A stretch of 64,000 nt of DNA from Streptomyces novaecaesareae (lineage in GTDB: Bacteria; Actinomycetota; Actinomycetes; Streptomycetales; Streptomycetaceae): positions 1 to 64,000 of the forward strand of contig NZ_JNWQ01000001.1 of assembly GCF_000716875.1 (NCBI RefSeq). The letters run 5' to 3'. Below are positions 51,982-59,514 of the stretch, one piece after another (position 1 is the first letter of the stretch; every line of letters starts with the position of its first letter). The position numbers were made by a program, and so were the translations under genes. The notes under the pieces were generated by a model that was not told the DNA's origin, did no database searches, and was given only the letters and a program-made list of their open reading frames with translations.

Positions 51982-53855
51982 CGGGTGGTCCCGTCCGGTC
52001 GGCGGTTGTCGGGCTGGTCGCCGGGCAGGTGGTCGCTCGGGTGGGCGCGCAGGTAGTTGGGGCCGCTGGTGTAGTGCTTGTTGATGTCGGCGGCGCCCGA
52101 ACGCTGCTTGCTCAGCAGCGTCCCGGCGGTGACCATGGCCTTGACCGGTAGCCGTTCGGCGTCCAGCAGGGCCGCGCGCAGCGGCTCGCCGACCGGCCCG
52201 AGGCGTTCCACGGCCTCGGCCGTGCGCTTGCGCAACAGCGCGAGGAGGTCCGGGAGTTCGCCCCGGCCGTGGCCGGCGAGGCCGAACGCGAGGGAGCCGG
52301 TGCACAGGTGGCCGGTGATGGTGGCGAAGAGGTCGGTGAGCGCCCGGTCGTCCTCGCCGAAGATCCGGGCGTCGTCGAACTCGGCCTGGTCGGGGGCGAG
52401 TTCGCCGAGTGCGGCGGTCATCCGGGCGGTGTGTACGCGCGGGCCGTCGTCGTCCTTGTAGAGCAGCCGCAGGCCGTCCCGGTCGAGCACCAGCGAGGTG
52501 TTCTGCTGGTGCGACTCCAGGGCGATGCCGTAGTCGAACAGCGTGGTCTGCCAGTCCAGCAGCAGCTCCAGCAGGGCGTCGTAGCAGGCCGCTACGGAAC
52601 CGCCGTGGTAGCGGTCGGCGAGGTGGTCGATGACCAGCCGGCCGCCGGGCGCGGGGGCCAGCAGTGCGGCCAGCGGGACGGTCGACGACCGCTCCAGCCC
52701 GGCCGGGTAGCGGCGCAGCAGGACGGCCAGCAGCTCGTGGCCGGCGTGCGCCCAGGTCTGCTCGTCGGCGTGCAGGATCCGGCCGGCGAGGCGCGGCTCG
52801 CGTTCCAGGACGGCCTCGATCAGTCGCTGGCCGGCGGCGCCGTCGAGCAGCGTGCCGGGCTTGATGGTGCGGCGGTTGAGGCGGCCCAGGGTGGCGGTGG
52901 CGAGCGGGAGCTTGAGGTGGCAGGCGGGGTCGTCGGCGACAGCGACGGTCCGCATGGACAGGGTCGGGACGACGGTCAGGTACGGCCGTTCGGCGAGCAC
53001 CGCGCGGCCGGCCAGGCCGGTGGCCGCCAGCGCCTCGTCCAGCGGGGCGCCGACGGTGAGCGGGTGGACCGGCAGGGTGGCCCAGTCCTCACCGGGGCAC
53101 TGGTCCGCGAGGCCGAGCCAGGCCGGGGTGGGCCACCAGCTCGGCAGCGGCTGCTCGCCGTGCACGGTCAGTGCGTCGGTCGGGACGGCCAGCCAGCGCA
53201 GTTCGAAGGCCGGGTGGAACTCCGGTGCGTAGGAGCGCAGTTGGGCATCGGTGAGGCCGGAGCGGCCGCGTGCGGTCGGGTAGACCGGGTGATCGAGGTA
53301 GGCGGCCAGGGTGTCGTGGCCGAGGGAGGCGGCCAGGCCGGTCCAGTCGGCCGGGTCGGTGCCGTACAGGTCGCCGAGCCGCTCGTGGACCCCCGGCCGG
53401 GAGCGCTCGTGCAGCTCCATGGTGGCGAGGGTCTGGCGGCACTCCTCGGTGAAGGCCGTCCAGCCGGGCCGGTCCTCGGCCGCAGCCAGTTCGGCGAGGG
53501 CCGCCACGACGGTGTCCGGGCCGGTGAACCGGCGCCCGTCGAGCTCCAGCAGCGGCAGCCGGGCGGCGTACTCGCACTGGAAGCCCTCCTGCCGTACGGG
53601 CAGGGCGAGTTGCGCCTCGGGGACGGTCAGCCAGGGGCCGTCCGGACGGTCCTCGACCGTGCCGCGGGTGCGCAGGCCGAGGACGTCCTCGCGCACCAGG
53701 GCGGAGAGCACGCGCAGGGTGAGCTGCTCGGCGGGGGTCGGGGCCGGGGTCGGGGTCGCGGTCACGCTCGGGGCTACGGTCAGGGTCGGGGCGGTGGCGA
53801 GGGCCTCGGCGGCTGCCGGCTGCCCTTCGACGGTCGTTGCGGGCCGGTCGGTCAC
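51978..53855 (-). CDS. NIS siderophore synthetase, IucA/IucC family (PvsB position)
   Basis: A 625-residue IucA/IucC synthetase, distinct from the one at 48965. HPVYPTARGRSGL is at about 190-202, LPVHPLTVG near 260, CHLKLPLATATLGRLNRRTIKPG (about 302-324), ALESHQQNTSLVLD (about 445-458; catalytic His) and LLYKDDDGPRV. The C-terminus KAMVTAGTLLSKQRSG matches the FhuF-like transporter/lid domain of the family. An Ala/Thr/Pro repeat leader of about 40 residues (APTLTVAPSVTATPTPAPTPA) precedes the domain. The GTG start at 53855 overlaps the ATP-grasp gene's stop; the stop overlaps the exporter start. Confidence 0.9.
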   Translation of the reverse strand: MTDRPATTVEGQPAAAEALATAPTLTVAPSVTATPTPAPTPAEQLTLRVLSALVREDVLGLRTRGTVEDRPDGPWLTVPEAQLALPVRQEGFQCEYAARLPLLELDGRRFTGPDTVVAALAELAAAEDRPGWTAFTEECRQTLATMELHERSRPGVHERLGDLYGTDPADWTGLAASLGHDTLAAYLDHPVYPTARGRSGLTDAQLRSYAPEFHPAFELRWLAVPTDALTVHGEQPLPSWWPTPAWLGLADQCPGEDWATLPVHPLTVGAPLDEALAATGLAGRAVLAERPYLTVVPTLSMRTVAVADDPACHLKLPLATATLGRLNRRTIKPGTLLDGAAGQRLIEAVLEREPRLAGRILHADEQTWAHAGHELLAVLLRRYPAGLERSSTVPLAALLAPAPGGRLVIDHLADRYHGGSVAACYDALLELLLDWQTTLFDYGIALESHQQNTSLVLDRDGLRLLYKDDDGPRVHTARMTAALGELAPDQAEFDDARIFGEDDRALTDLFATITGHLCTGSLAFGLAGHGRGELPDLLALLRKRTAEAVERLGPVGEPLRAALLDAERLPVKAMVTAGTLLSKQRSGAADINKHYTSGPNYLRAHPSDHLPGDQPDNRRPDGTTR

Positions 53856-55078
53856 GGGGTGATCTCCCAGCGGTTCGCGGCGAGGAAGCGGGCGACGGCG
53901 GCGTCCACCGCGTCCTGGTCTGCGCCGACGGCCCAGATGACGCCCAGGTAGTCGCGGTTGGTGCGGTAGTGCTCGTGGCGCTCGCCGACCGGGCGCAGCG
54001 GGCGGTAGGCGAGCCGGACGCCGTCGCGTTCCTCGTCGTACGGGCCGGGGGCGGCGGTGAGGACGCCGGCGCGGTCGGCGCAGACGACCTCGTTGCGGGC
54101 CCGGCGGGGGGTGGCGGCGCACCGCTGCGCCAGGTCGGCGGGCAGCTCGCGGCCCAGGTGGACGCCGAGGATGAGGTCGAACAGGGGTATGCCGAGGATC
54201 TCGGCCAGCATCAGGTCGCACTGGTCGCCGATGGCACGGTAGTTGACCTCGATGATGCGGGCTCGGCCGTCCGGCTGGACGACGAACTCGGTGTGGCAGG
54301 CGCCGAGTCCGACCCCGAGCGTGTCGAGCTGGGCGAGCACCTGGTCGACCACCGGCTGCGGGTGCGCCGGGACGAAGGTGAGCACCTCCTCGATGAAGTC
54401 CGGAGGCGGGGAGAGCCGGGTGCGGAAGCCGCCGAGCACGTGCCGGCGGTGGCCGTCGCCGAGGGTCTCCAGGGTGTGCAGCTGCCCGGCCAGGAACTCC
54501 TCGACCACCAGGGTGGCACCGGCTCTGCGGTGCTGGATCTCCTTGCAGCGCTGGGCGAGTTCGGCGGCGTCGGCGACCAGGGTGACGTCCTCGCTGGCCA
54601 CCCCCTCGCGCGGCTTGACGACGCAGGGGAACGGTGGGTCCAGCTCGGCCGGGTCCTGGCCGGGGGCCAACTCGGCGGACCAGACGGCGTCCTGGCCGCT
54701 CAGTGCGAGGTGGCGGCGCAGCTGGCCCTTGTCCTTGGCGCGCAGTGCGGCCTTCCAGTCCTTGGCCGGCAGGCCGAAGTACTCGGCGGCCAGGGCGGTC
54801 TGGGTCTGTAGGTGGTCGCTGTTGCTGAACACCGCGTCGGGCGCGTGACCGGGGGAGGCCAGGCTGTGGCGGGAGATCAGGCTGACGACGGCGCGGAAGT
54901 CGCGGACGTCGCACTCCAGGACCTCGGGCGTGGCGAACGGGAGCGCGGCGTATGCCCGCCGGTGGGGTTCGGCGCAGTCGGTGAGGACGGTGACGTCGAG
55001 CCCGAGCCGGGCGGCGGCGGGCAGGAAGCCGGCGGTGACCGAGTCGGTGGGGTTCAGGGCGAGCAGGTAGAGCCGCAT
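53852..55078 (-). CDS. ATP-grasp ligase of siderophore pathway (PvsA position)
   Basis: A 408-residue ATP-grasp enzyme. KDKGQLRRHLALSG is at about 114-127, FPCVVKPREGVASEDVTLV (about 150-168; ATP-binding Lys), TLVVEEFLAGQLHTLE, and GLGACHTEFVVQPDGRARIIEVNYRAIGDQ (about 256-285; Mg-binding Glu/Asn). It would join a carboxylic acid to an amine, as PvsA is believed to do in vibrioferrin assembly. First gene of the overlapping five-gene set; ATG 55078 follows GAGGA. No iron box lies just upstream, so transcription may come from the importer genes beyond repeat copy 7. Confidence 0.88.
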   Translation of the reverse strand: MRLYLLALNPTDSVTAGFLPAAARLGLDVTVLTDCAEPHRRAYAALPFATPEVLECDVRDFRAVVSLISRHSLASPGHAPDAVFSNSDHLQTQTALAAEYFGLPAKDWKAALRAKDKGQLRRHLALSGQDAVWSAELAPGQDPAELDPPFPCVVKPREGVASEDVTLVADAAELAQRCKEIQHRRAGATLVVEEFLAGQLHTLETLGDGHRRHVLGGFRTRLSPPPDFIEEVLTFVPAHPQPVVDQVLAQLDTLGVGLGACHTEFVVQPDGRARIIEVNYRAIGDQCDLMLAEILGIPLFDLILGVHLGRELPADLAQRCAATPRRARNEVVCADRAGVLTAAPGPYDEERDGVRLAYRPLRPVGERHEHYRTNRDYLGVIWAVGADQDAVDAAVARFLAANRWEITP

Positions 55079-55111
55079 GGAGGGTCCTCGGAGGAAGAGC
55101 GGAGGAGGGCG

Positions 55112-55223
55112 GGCGAACGGATGACAGCGGACAACTTTCGAAATCTGTTATCTGTTATCCGTCAGCTGTTATCTGTCAGTCGTCAGTTGTCAGCTGCTGT
55201 CTGTCGGCTGTCATCCGTTCGCC
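55112..55223. repeat. Heptad inverted-repeat element, copy 7
   Basis: The outer inverted repeat is perfect over 17 bases (55112-55128 and 55207-55223). Inside, the centre ACTTTCGAAAT is followed by tandem heptads (CTGTTAT, CTGTTAT, CCGTCAG, CTGTTAT, CTGTCAG, TCGTCAG, TTGTCAG, CTGCTGT and so on). Unlike the other copies, the inverted arms sit at the ends of a long one-sided heptad array. It lies between the substrate-binding lipoprotein gene and the ATP-grasp gene, both on the minus strand. Confidence 0.92.
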
Positions 55224-55241
55224 GCGGGTCTGCGGGACGGG

Positions 55242-56240
55242 CTACTTGGGTGCGTCCACACCCGCGGCCTTGGCGATGTCGACGAGCATGGCGTCGGCGG
55301 CCTGGACACCGATGCCGGACATCCAGGTCTCGTCCGGGACGTTGAACACCTTGCCGTTCTTGACGGCGTTCAGGCCCTGCCAGACCGGGGTCTGCTGGAC
55401 CTCGCTCTCCTTGGTCTTGGTCGGGTCGTCGGCGGTGGTGACGAACACCAGGTCGGCGTCGGCCTGGTTGATCTGCTCGGCGCTGACCTCGACGATGTTC
55501 TGGTCCACGTCCTGCGAGGCCGGGCGGGCCAGGCCGACGTCCTTGAGGACCACGCCGCTGTAGGAGGACTTGGCGTACAGGCGGGTCGGGCCGGCCACGA
55601 AGCGGACCACCGACGCGGTCGGCATGGTCCCGTTGTTCTTGGCCTTGATCTCCTCGCCGAGCCTCTTCGCCCGCGCCTCGTAGTCCGCGAGCGCCTTCTT
55701 CGCTTCGTCCTCCTTGCCGAGCGCCTGGGCGTAGAGCGCCAGGTTCTCCTTCCACGGGAACCCGGTGGTCTCGGCCAGCACGGTCGGGGCGATCGCGTTC
55801 AGCTGCGAGTACACCTTGGCGTGCCGGACCTTGGAGGAGAGGATCAGGTCAGGCTTGAGGGAGGCGATCAGCTCAAGGTTCGGCTCGTTCATCGGGCCGA
55901 CGTCCTTGGTGTCCTTGATCTTGTCCTTGAGGTAGTTCGGGAACCCGCCCTCGGTCTTCATGTGCGGGGACACCGCGCCGACGGGCGTGATGCCCAGCAG
56001 CGTGACGTCGTCCAGCTCGCCGCTGTCCAGGACCACGACGCGCTTGGGCTGGCTCTTGAGCTCGGCGGTGCCGGCGGCGTGCTTGACGCTGCGCGGGAAC
56101 CCTGCGGCGGTTCCGGCCGAGGCGGCGGAGGACGCGGAGTCGCCGCCCGACTTGGCGCCGTCCCCGTTGCTGCCGCAGGCGGCGAGCAGGGTGGTCGAGA
56201 GGGCGACGGCGAGGACGGCGACGGGGAGTCGGCGGTTCAT
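55242..56240 (-). CDS. Ferric-siderophore substrate-binding lipoprotein
   Basis: A 332-residue class III (FecB/FhuD-type) binding protein. The signal peptide ends LSTTLLAACGSNGDG, lipobox Cys near residue 22. The mature part has PKRVVVLDSGELDDVTLLGITPVG, NLELIASLKPDLILSS (two-lobe hinge region) and KAAGVDAPK at the end. It captures the loaded siderophore outside the membrane for the two-permease importer upstream in the same direction. ATG 56240 is 46 bases from the ATPase stop. Confidence 0.92.
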   Translation of the reverse strand: MNRRLPVAVLAVALSTTLLAACGSNGDGAKSGGDSASSAASAGTAAGFPRSVKHAAGTAELKSQPKRVVVLDSGELDDVTLLGITPVGAVSPHMKTEGGFPNYLKDKIKDTKDVGPMNEPNLELIASLKPDLILSSKVRHAKVYSQLNAIAPTVLAETTGFPWKENLALYAQALGKEDEAKKALADYEARAKRLGEEIKAKNNGTMPTASVVRFVAGPTRLYAKSSYSGVVLKDVGLARPASQDVDQNIVEVSAEQINQADADLVFVTTADDPTKTKESEVQQTPVWQGLNAVKNGKVFNVPDETWMSGIGVQAADAMLVDIAKAAGVDAPK

Positions 56241-56286
56241 CGGGGTTCCTTGGATCGGGTTGAACAGGGGGACGGGAAAGGGGAGT

Positions 56287-57240
56287 TCAGACGGTGCTGG
56301 GCGCCGCATCGGGCGCGGCGGCGGTCGCGGTCGCGGCGGCCGGGGCGGATCCCCGCACCCGGGCCCGTGGCACCACCAGCGGCGTGCCGGTCTCCGGATC
56401 GGGTACGACCCGGCACGGCACCTGGAACACGGCCTCCACCAGCTCGGCCGTCAGCACCTGCGCCGGCGGACCGGCGGCCGCGAGCCGTCCGTCCTTCAGC
56501 ACCACCAGGTGGTCGGCGTACCGGGCGGCCTGCCCGAGGTCGTGCAGCACCATGACGACGGTGCGCCCGGCCTCGGCGTGCAGGTCGGCGACCAGGTCGA
56601 GCACGTCGAGCTGGTGGCGCAGGTCCAGGAAGGTGGTCGGCTCGTCGAGCAGCAGCAGGTCGGTCTCCTGGGCGAGCGCGAGCGCGATCCAGACCCGCTG
56701 GCGCTGCCCGCCGGAGAGCCGGTCGACCTGCCGGTCGCGCAGTTCGGCGGTGCCGGTGCGCGCCAGGGCCCCCTCGACGGCGGCCTGGTCGGCCTTGGAC
56801 CACGGGCTGAGCATCCGCTGATGCGGGTAGCGCCCGAGTCGGACCAGCGCCTCGACGGTGACCGCCTCGGGCGTGACGGGCTGTTGCGGCAGCAGGCCCA
56901 TGCGCTTGGCGAGCGTCCGGGCCGGCATCCGGTGGATGTCCGCGCCGTCGAGGGTGACGGTCCCGGCGGCCGGGTCGAGCAGCCGGACCAGCCCGCGCAG
57001 CAGGGTCGACTTGCCGCAGGCGTTCGGCCCGACGATGGCGGTGACGGCGTTGCCGGGCAGTTCGAGGTCGAGCCCGTCGACGATGGTCCGGTCGCCGTAG
57101 CGCAGGCCGAGGCCGTGGGCGGCGAGCCGGTTCGCGGTCACGGGGGTGGCGATGCCCTCGGGCGCGACGGCCGTGGTGGCACCGGCGGTGACGTCAGGGG
57201 CGACGGCCGAGCCGGCGGCGGGGTTCACGACGGAGGTCAT
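56287..57240 (-). CDS. Ferric-siderophore ABC transporter ATPase (FecE/FepC type)
   Basis: A 317-residue ATPase. Walker A is IVGPNACGKSTLLRGL (about 68-83), the signature DRLSGGQRQRVWIALALAQ (about 172-190) and Walker B LLLLDEPTTFLDLRHQ. The GPNACGKST variant with Cys is typical of iron-siderophore ATPases. The N-terminus carries a 40-residue Ala/Val/Thr leader, and the C-terminus an Ala/Thr-rich tail. Its start overlaps the permease stop (ATGA). Confidence 0.93.
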   Translation of the reverse strand: MTSVVNPAAGSAVAPDVTAGATTAVAPEGIATPVTANRLAAHGLGLRYGDRTIVDGLDLELPGNAVTAIVGPNACGKSTLLRGLVRLLDPAAGTVTLDGADIHRMPARTLAKRMGLLPQQPVTPEAVTVEALVRLGRYPHQRMLSPWSKADQAAVEGALARTGTAELRDRQVDRLSGGQRQRVWIALALAQETDLLLLDEPTTFLDLRHQLDVLDLVADLHAEAGRTVVMVLHDLGQAARYADHLVVLKDGRLAAAGPPAQVLTAELVEAVFQVPCRVVPDPETGTPLVVPRARVRGSAPAAATATAAAPDAAPSTV

Positions 57241-58286
57241 CAGCTGCTCCTCTGGGGAAGCCGGCCCTGGCGGATCATCAGCACCAGGAGCCAGGGCGCG
57301 CCGAGGGTGGCGGTGACGGCACCGACCGGCAGGCCGTGGACGGGGATCACGTGGAGCACCAGGAGGTCGGCGGAGAGCAGGAGCACGGCGCCGGTGAGCG
57401 CGGTGAGGCCGAGCGTGCCGAGGGTGGGCGGCCCGGCGAGCAGCCGGACCAGGTGCGGGACGGCGAGCGCGACGAAGGCGACCGGCCCGGTGAGGGCGGC
57501 GGCCAGCGAGGCGAGGGTGATGGTGAGCAGCAGCAGCCAGAGCCGGTCGCGGGCCGGGTTGAGGCCGAGGCCGCCGGCCGAGTCGTCGCCGAGGTCGAGT
57601 ACGGAGACCCGTCGCTGGCAGAGCAGGGTGGCGGCGGCGGTCAGCGCGATGGCGGTGCCGCCGATCCAGACCTCGGTCCAGTTGCGGCCGTAGAGCGAGC
57701 CGGTGGTCCACTGCAGCGCGGAGGAGGCCAGCTCGGCCGGGAACCGTACGATCATCAGGTTCACGGCGGCGGCGAGGCCCTGTTGCACCGCCAGACCGAC
57801 CAGCACCAGCCGGGTGACGGCCATCTTCGAGCGCCAGGCGAAGCCGCCGAGCAGCAGCGCCGCGAGCAGCCCGCCGCCGACCGCAGCCAGCGGGATCAGC
57901 TGCTGGGAGGCGCCGGTGGCGAGCATCAGCACGGCGCCGAAGGAGGCGCCGCCGGTGATGCCGATGGTGTCGGGGGCGGCCAGCGGGTTGCGGAACAGCC
58001 GCTGCAGCATCGAGCCGGCCATCGCCAGCCCGGCGCCCGCGATCAGCGCGGAGACGACGCGGGGGGCCCGGAACTGCTGCACCACCAGGACGTCGCCGGG
58101 CTCGCCCTGCCCGAAGAGCGCGCGCAGCGCGTCCCAGACGGAGATGCTGACCTGCCCGGTGCCGAGCGCGATCCCGGTCAGCAGCACCAGCAGGGCGGCG
58201 GCCACCAGCGACCACAGGGCGGTGCGGGTGCGGCGGCGGGCGAGCGTCCGGGCGGGCCGGACGGCGGAGAGGTCGAGCGCGGTCAC
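57240..58286 (-). CDS. Ferric-siderophore ABC transporter permease (FecD/FepG type)
   Basis: A 348-residue, about 10-helix FecCD-family permease. QFRAPRVVSALIAGAGLAMAGSMLQRLFRNPLAAPDTIGITGGASFGA (about 70-116) is the hallmark R-x-P-R plus NPLA-P-x-x-LG segment; LTGPVAFVALAVPHLVRLLAG (about 268-288) contacts the ATPase. GTG 58286 overlaps the partner permease's stop (GTGA). Confidence 0.93.
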   Translation of the reverse strand: MTALDLSAVRPARTLARRRTRTALWSLVAAALLVLLTGIALGTGQVSISVWDALRALFGQGEPGDVLVVQQFRAPRVVSALIAGAGLAMAGSMLQRLFRNPLAAPDTIGITGGASFGAVLMLATGASQQLIPLAAVGGGLLAALLLGGFAWRSKMAVTRLVLVGLAVQQGLAAAVNLMIVRFPAELASSALQWTTGSLYGRNWTEVWIGGTAIALTAAATLLCQRRVSVLDLGDDSAGGLGLNPARDRLWLLLLTITLASLAAALTGPVAFVALAVPHLVRLLAGPPTLGTLGLTALTGAVLLLSADLLVLHVIPVHGLPVGAVTATLGAPWLLVLMIRQGRLPQRSS

Positions 58287-59317
58287 CGGGCCACCTTCCG
58301 GGCCAGGACCGCGAGCAGCGGCGCGCCGAGGAAGGCGGTCACGATGCCGACCTCGATCTCGGACGGGCGGACCACCAGCCGGCCGAGCACGTCGGCGGCG
58401 AGCAGCAGCAGCGGACCGGTGATCAGACAGCCGGGCAGCAACCAGCGGTGGTCGTTGCCCAGCAGCGGGCGGACCAGGTGCGGAGCGGCCAGTCCGATGA
58501 ACGCCACCGGCCCGGCGACGGCCACCGCACCGCCCGCGAGCAGGACGACGGCCAGCCCGCCGACCACCCGGATCCGGGCTACCGGCACGCCCAGCGCCTG
58601 CGCGGTCTCGTCGCCGAGCGCCAGCGCGTTGAGCGCGGGCGAGACGGCCAGGGCGCCGATCAGGCCGAGTGCCAGGAAGGGCAGGACGGGGGTGAGGGTG
58701 TCCAGGTGCCGACCGGCGATCGAGCCGGCCAGCCAGAACCGGGCCTCGTCCAGCGTGCGGTGGCTGGCCAGCATCAGTGCGGAGGTCCAGGAGGTGAGCA
58801 CCACGGTGAGCACGGTGCCGCCGAGTGCGAGCCGGACCGGGTCGAGGTCCCCGCCGCGCCGGGACATCGCGTAGGCGGCGACGGCGGCGACGGCGGCTCC
58901 CGCGAAGGCGAACCAGACGTACTCGACCGGCTGGGAGAGGCCCAGCGTGTAGATCGCGGCGACCACGGCGAGGCTCGCGCCGGCATTGATGCCGAGGGTG
59001 ATCGGGGAGGCCAGCGGGTTGCGGGTGACGCCCTGGGCGACGGCCCCGGCGACGCCGAGCGCGGCCCCGACGGTCAGTCCGATGAGCGTGCGCGGGACCC
59101 GAAGGCCCGTCACCACGTCGGCGTCACCGCCGTGGGCGGCCCCGGTGAGGGCGTCGACGACGGTGGCCAACGGGATGGATCGGGAGCCCAGCGCAAGGCT
59201 CAGGGCGGCACACAGCACGAGCGCGCACAGGCCGGCGGCCAGCAGCAGGGGCCGCCGGACCGCCGAGGCACGAGGCGTCGCCGGGGCTGTGGGGGCCGGC
59301 GGGTCGGTTCTCAACAC
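58283..59317 (-). CDS. Ferric-siderophore ABC transporter permease (FecC/FepD type)
   Basis: A 344-residue FecCD permease: GLRVPRTLIGLTVGAALGVAGAVAQGVTRNPLASPITLGINAGASLAVV (about 68-116) and VAGPVAFIGLAAPHLVRPLLGNDHRW (about 262-287). The frame is open to 59356, but that would place the iron box inside the gene, so GTG 59317 (or TTG 59314), just after the box, is chosen; no ribosome binding site is visible and the mRNA may be nearly leaderless. First gene of the minus-strand importer operon, facing away from the reductase gene. Confidence 0.92.
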   Translation of the reverse strand: MLRTDPPAPTAPATPRASAVRRPLLLAAGLCALVLCAALSLALGSRSIPLATVVDALTGAAHGGDADVVTGLRVPRTLIGLTVGAALGVAGAVAQGVTRNPLASPITLGINAGASLAVVAAIYTLGLSQPVEYVWFAFAGAAVAAVAAYAMSRRGGDLDPVRLALGGTVLTVVLTSWTSALMLASHRTLDEARFWLAGSIAGRHLDTLTPVLPFLALGLIGALAVSPALNALALGDETAQALGVPVARIRVVGGLAVVLLAGGAVAVAGPVAFIGLAAPHLVRPLLGNDHRWLLPGCLITGPLLLLAADVLGRLVVRPSEIEVGIVTAFLGAPLLAVLARKVAR

Positions 59318-59328
59318 AAGTCGACATC

Positions 59329-59347
59329 TTAGGTTAGCTTTGCCTAA
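59329..59347. promoter_or_regulatory. Iron box controlling importer operon
   Basis: TTAGGTTAGCTTTGCCTAA, 19 bases, close to the iron-box consensus TTAGGTTAGGCTAACCTAA with its changes confined to the centre-right. It ends 11 bases upstream of the permease start, so a DmdR/IdeR repressor bound here would block that minus-strand promoter. Confidence 0.85.
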
Positions 59348-59462
59348 GTTCGTCAAGGTGGGTCTGGTTGGTCTGGCCTGTGCGCCGATGCGCGCACCGC
59401 GATGGTGGGTCGAGGCGTGGACCGGGGTGCTGCGGGTGGTCGCCGGGCGACCTGAGGCATTG

Positions 59463-59481
59463 TAAGGTGAGCCTCACCTTA
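59463..59481. promoter_or_regulatory. Iron box controlling siderophore reductase gene
   Basis: TAAGGTGAGCCTCACCTTA, a 19-base sequence whose two 9-base arms are perfectly complementary around a single central base. It is a DtxR-family iron-box variant (TNAGGTNAGNCTNACCTNA). It lies 33 bases before the ATG of the reductase gene. Confidence 0.85.
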
Positions 59482-59514
59482 ATCGATCATACGGAATCGA
59501 TCTCGGGAGTGTCG

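Noticed and set aside
2784..55223. CRISPR array interpretation of the heptad elements
   Set aside because: Units are contiguous 7-mers with no unique spacers, they invert at a centre, and no cas genes are present.
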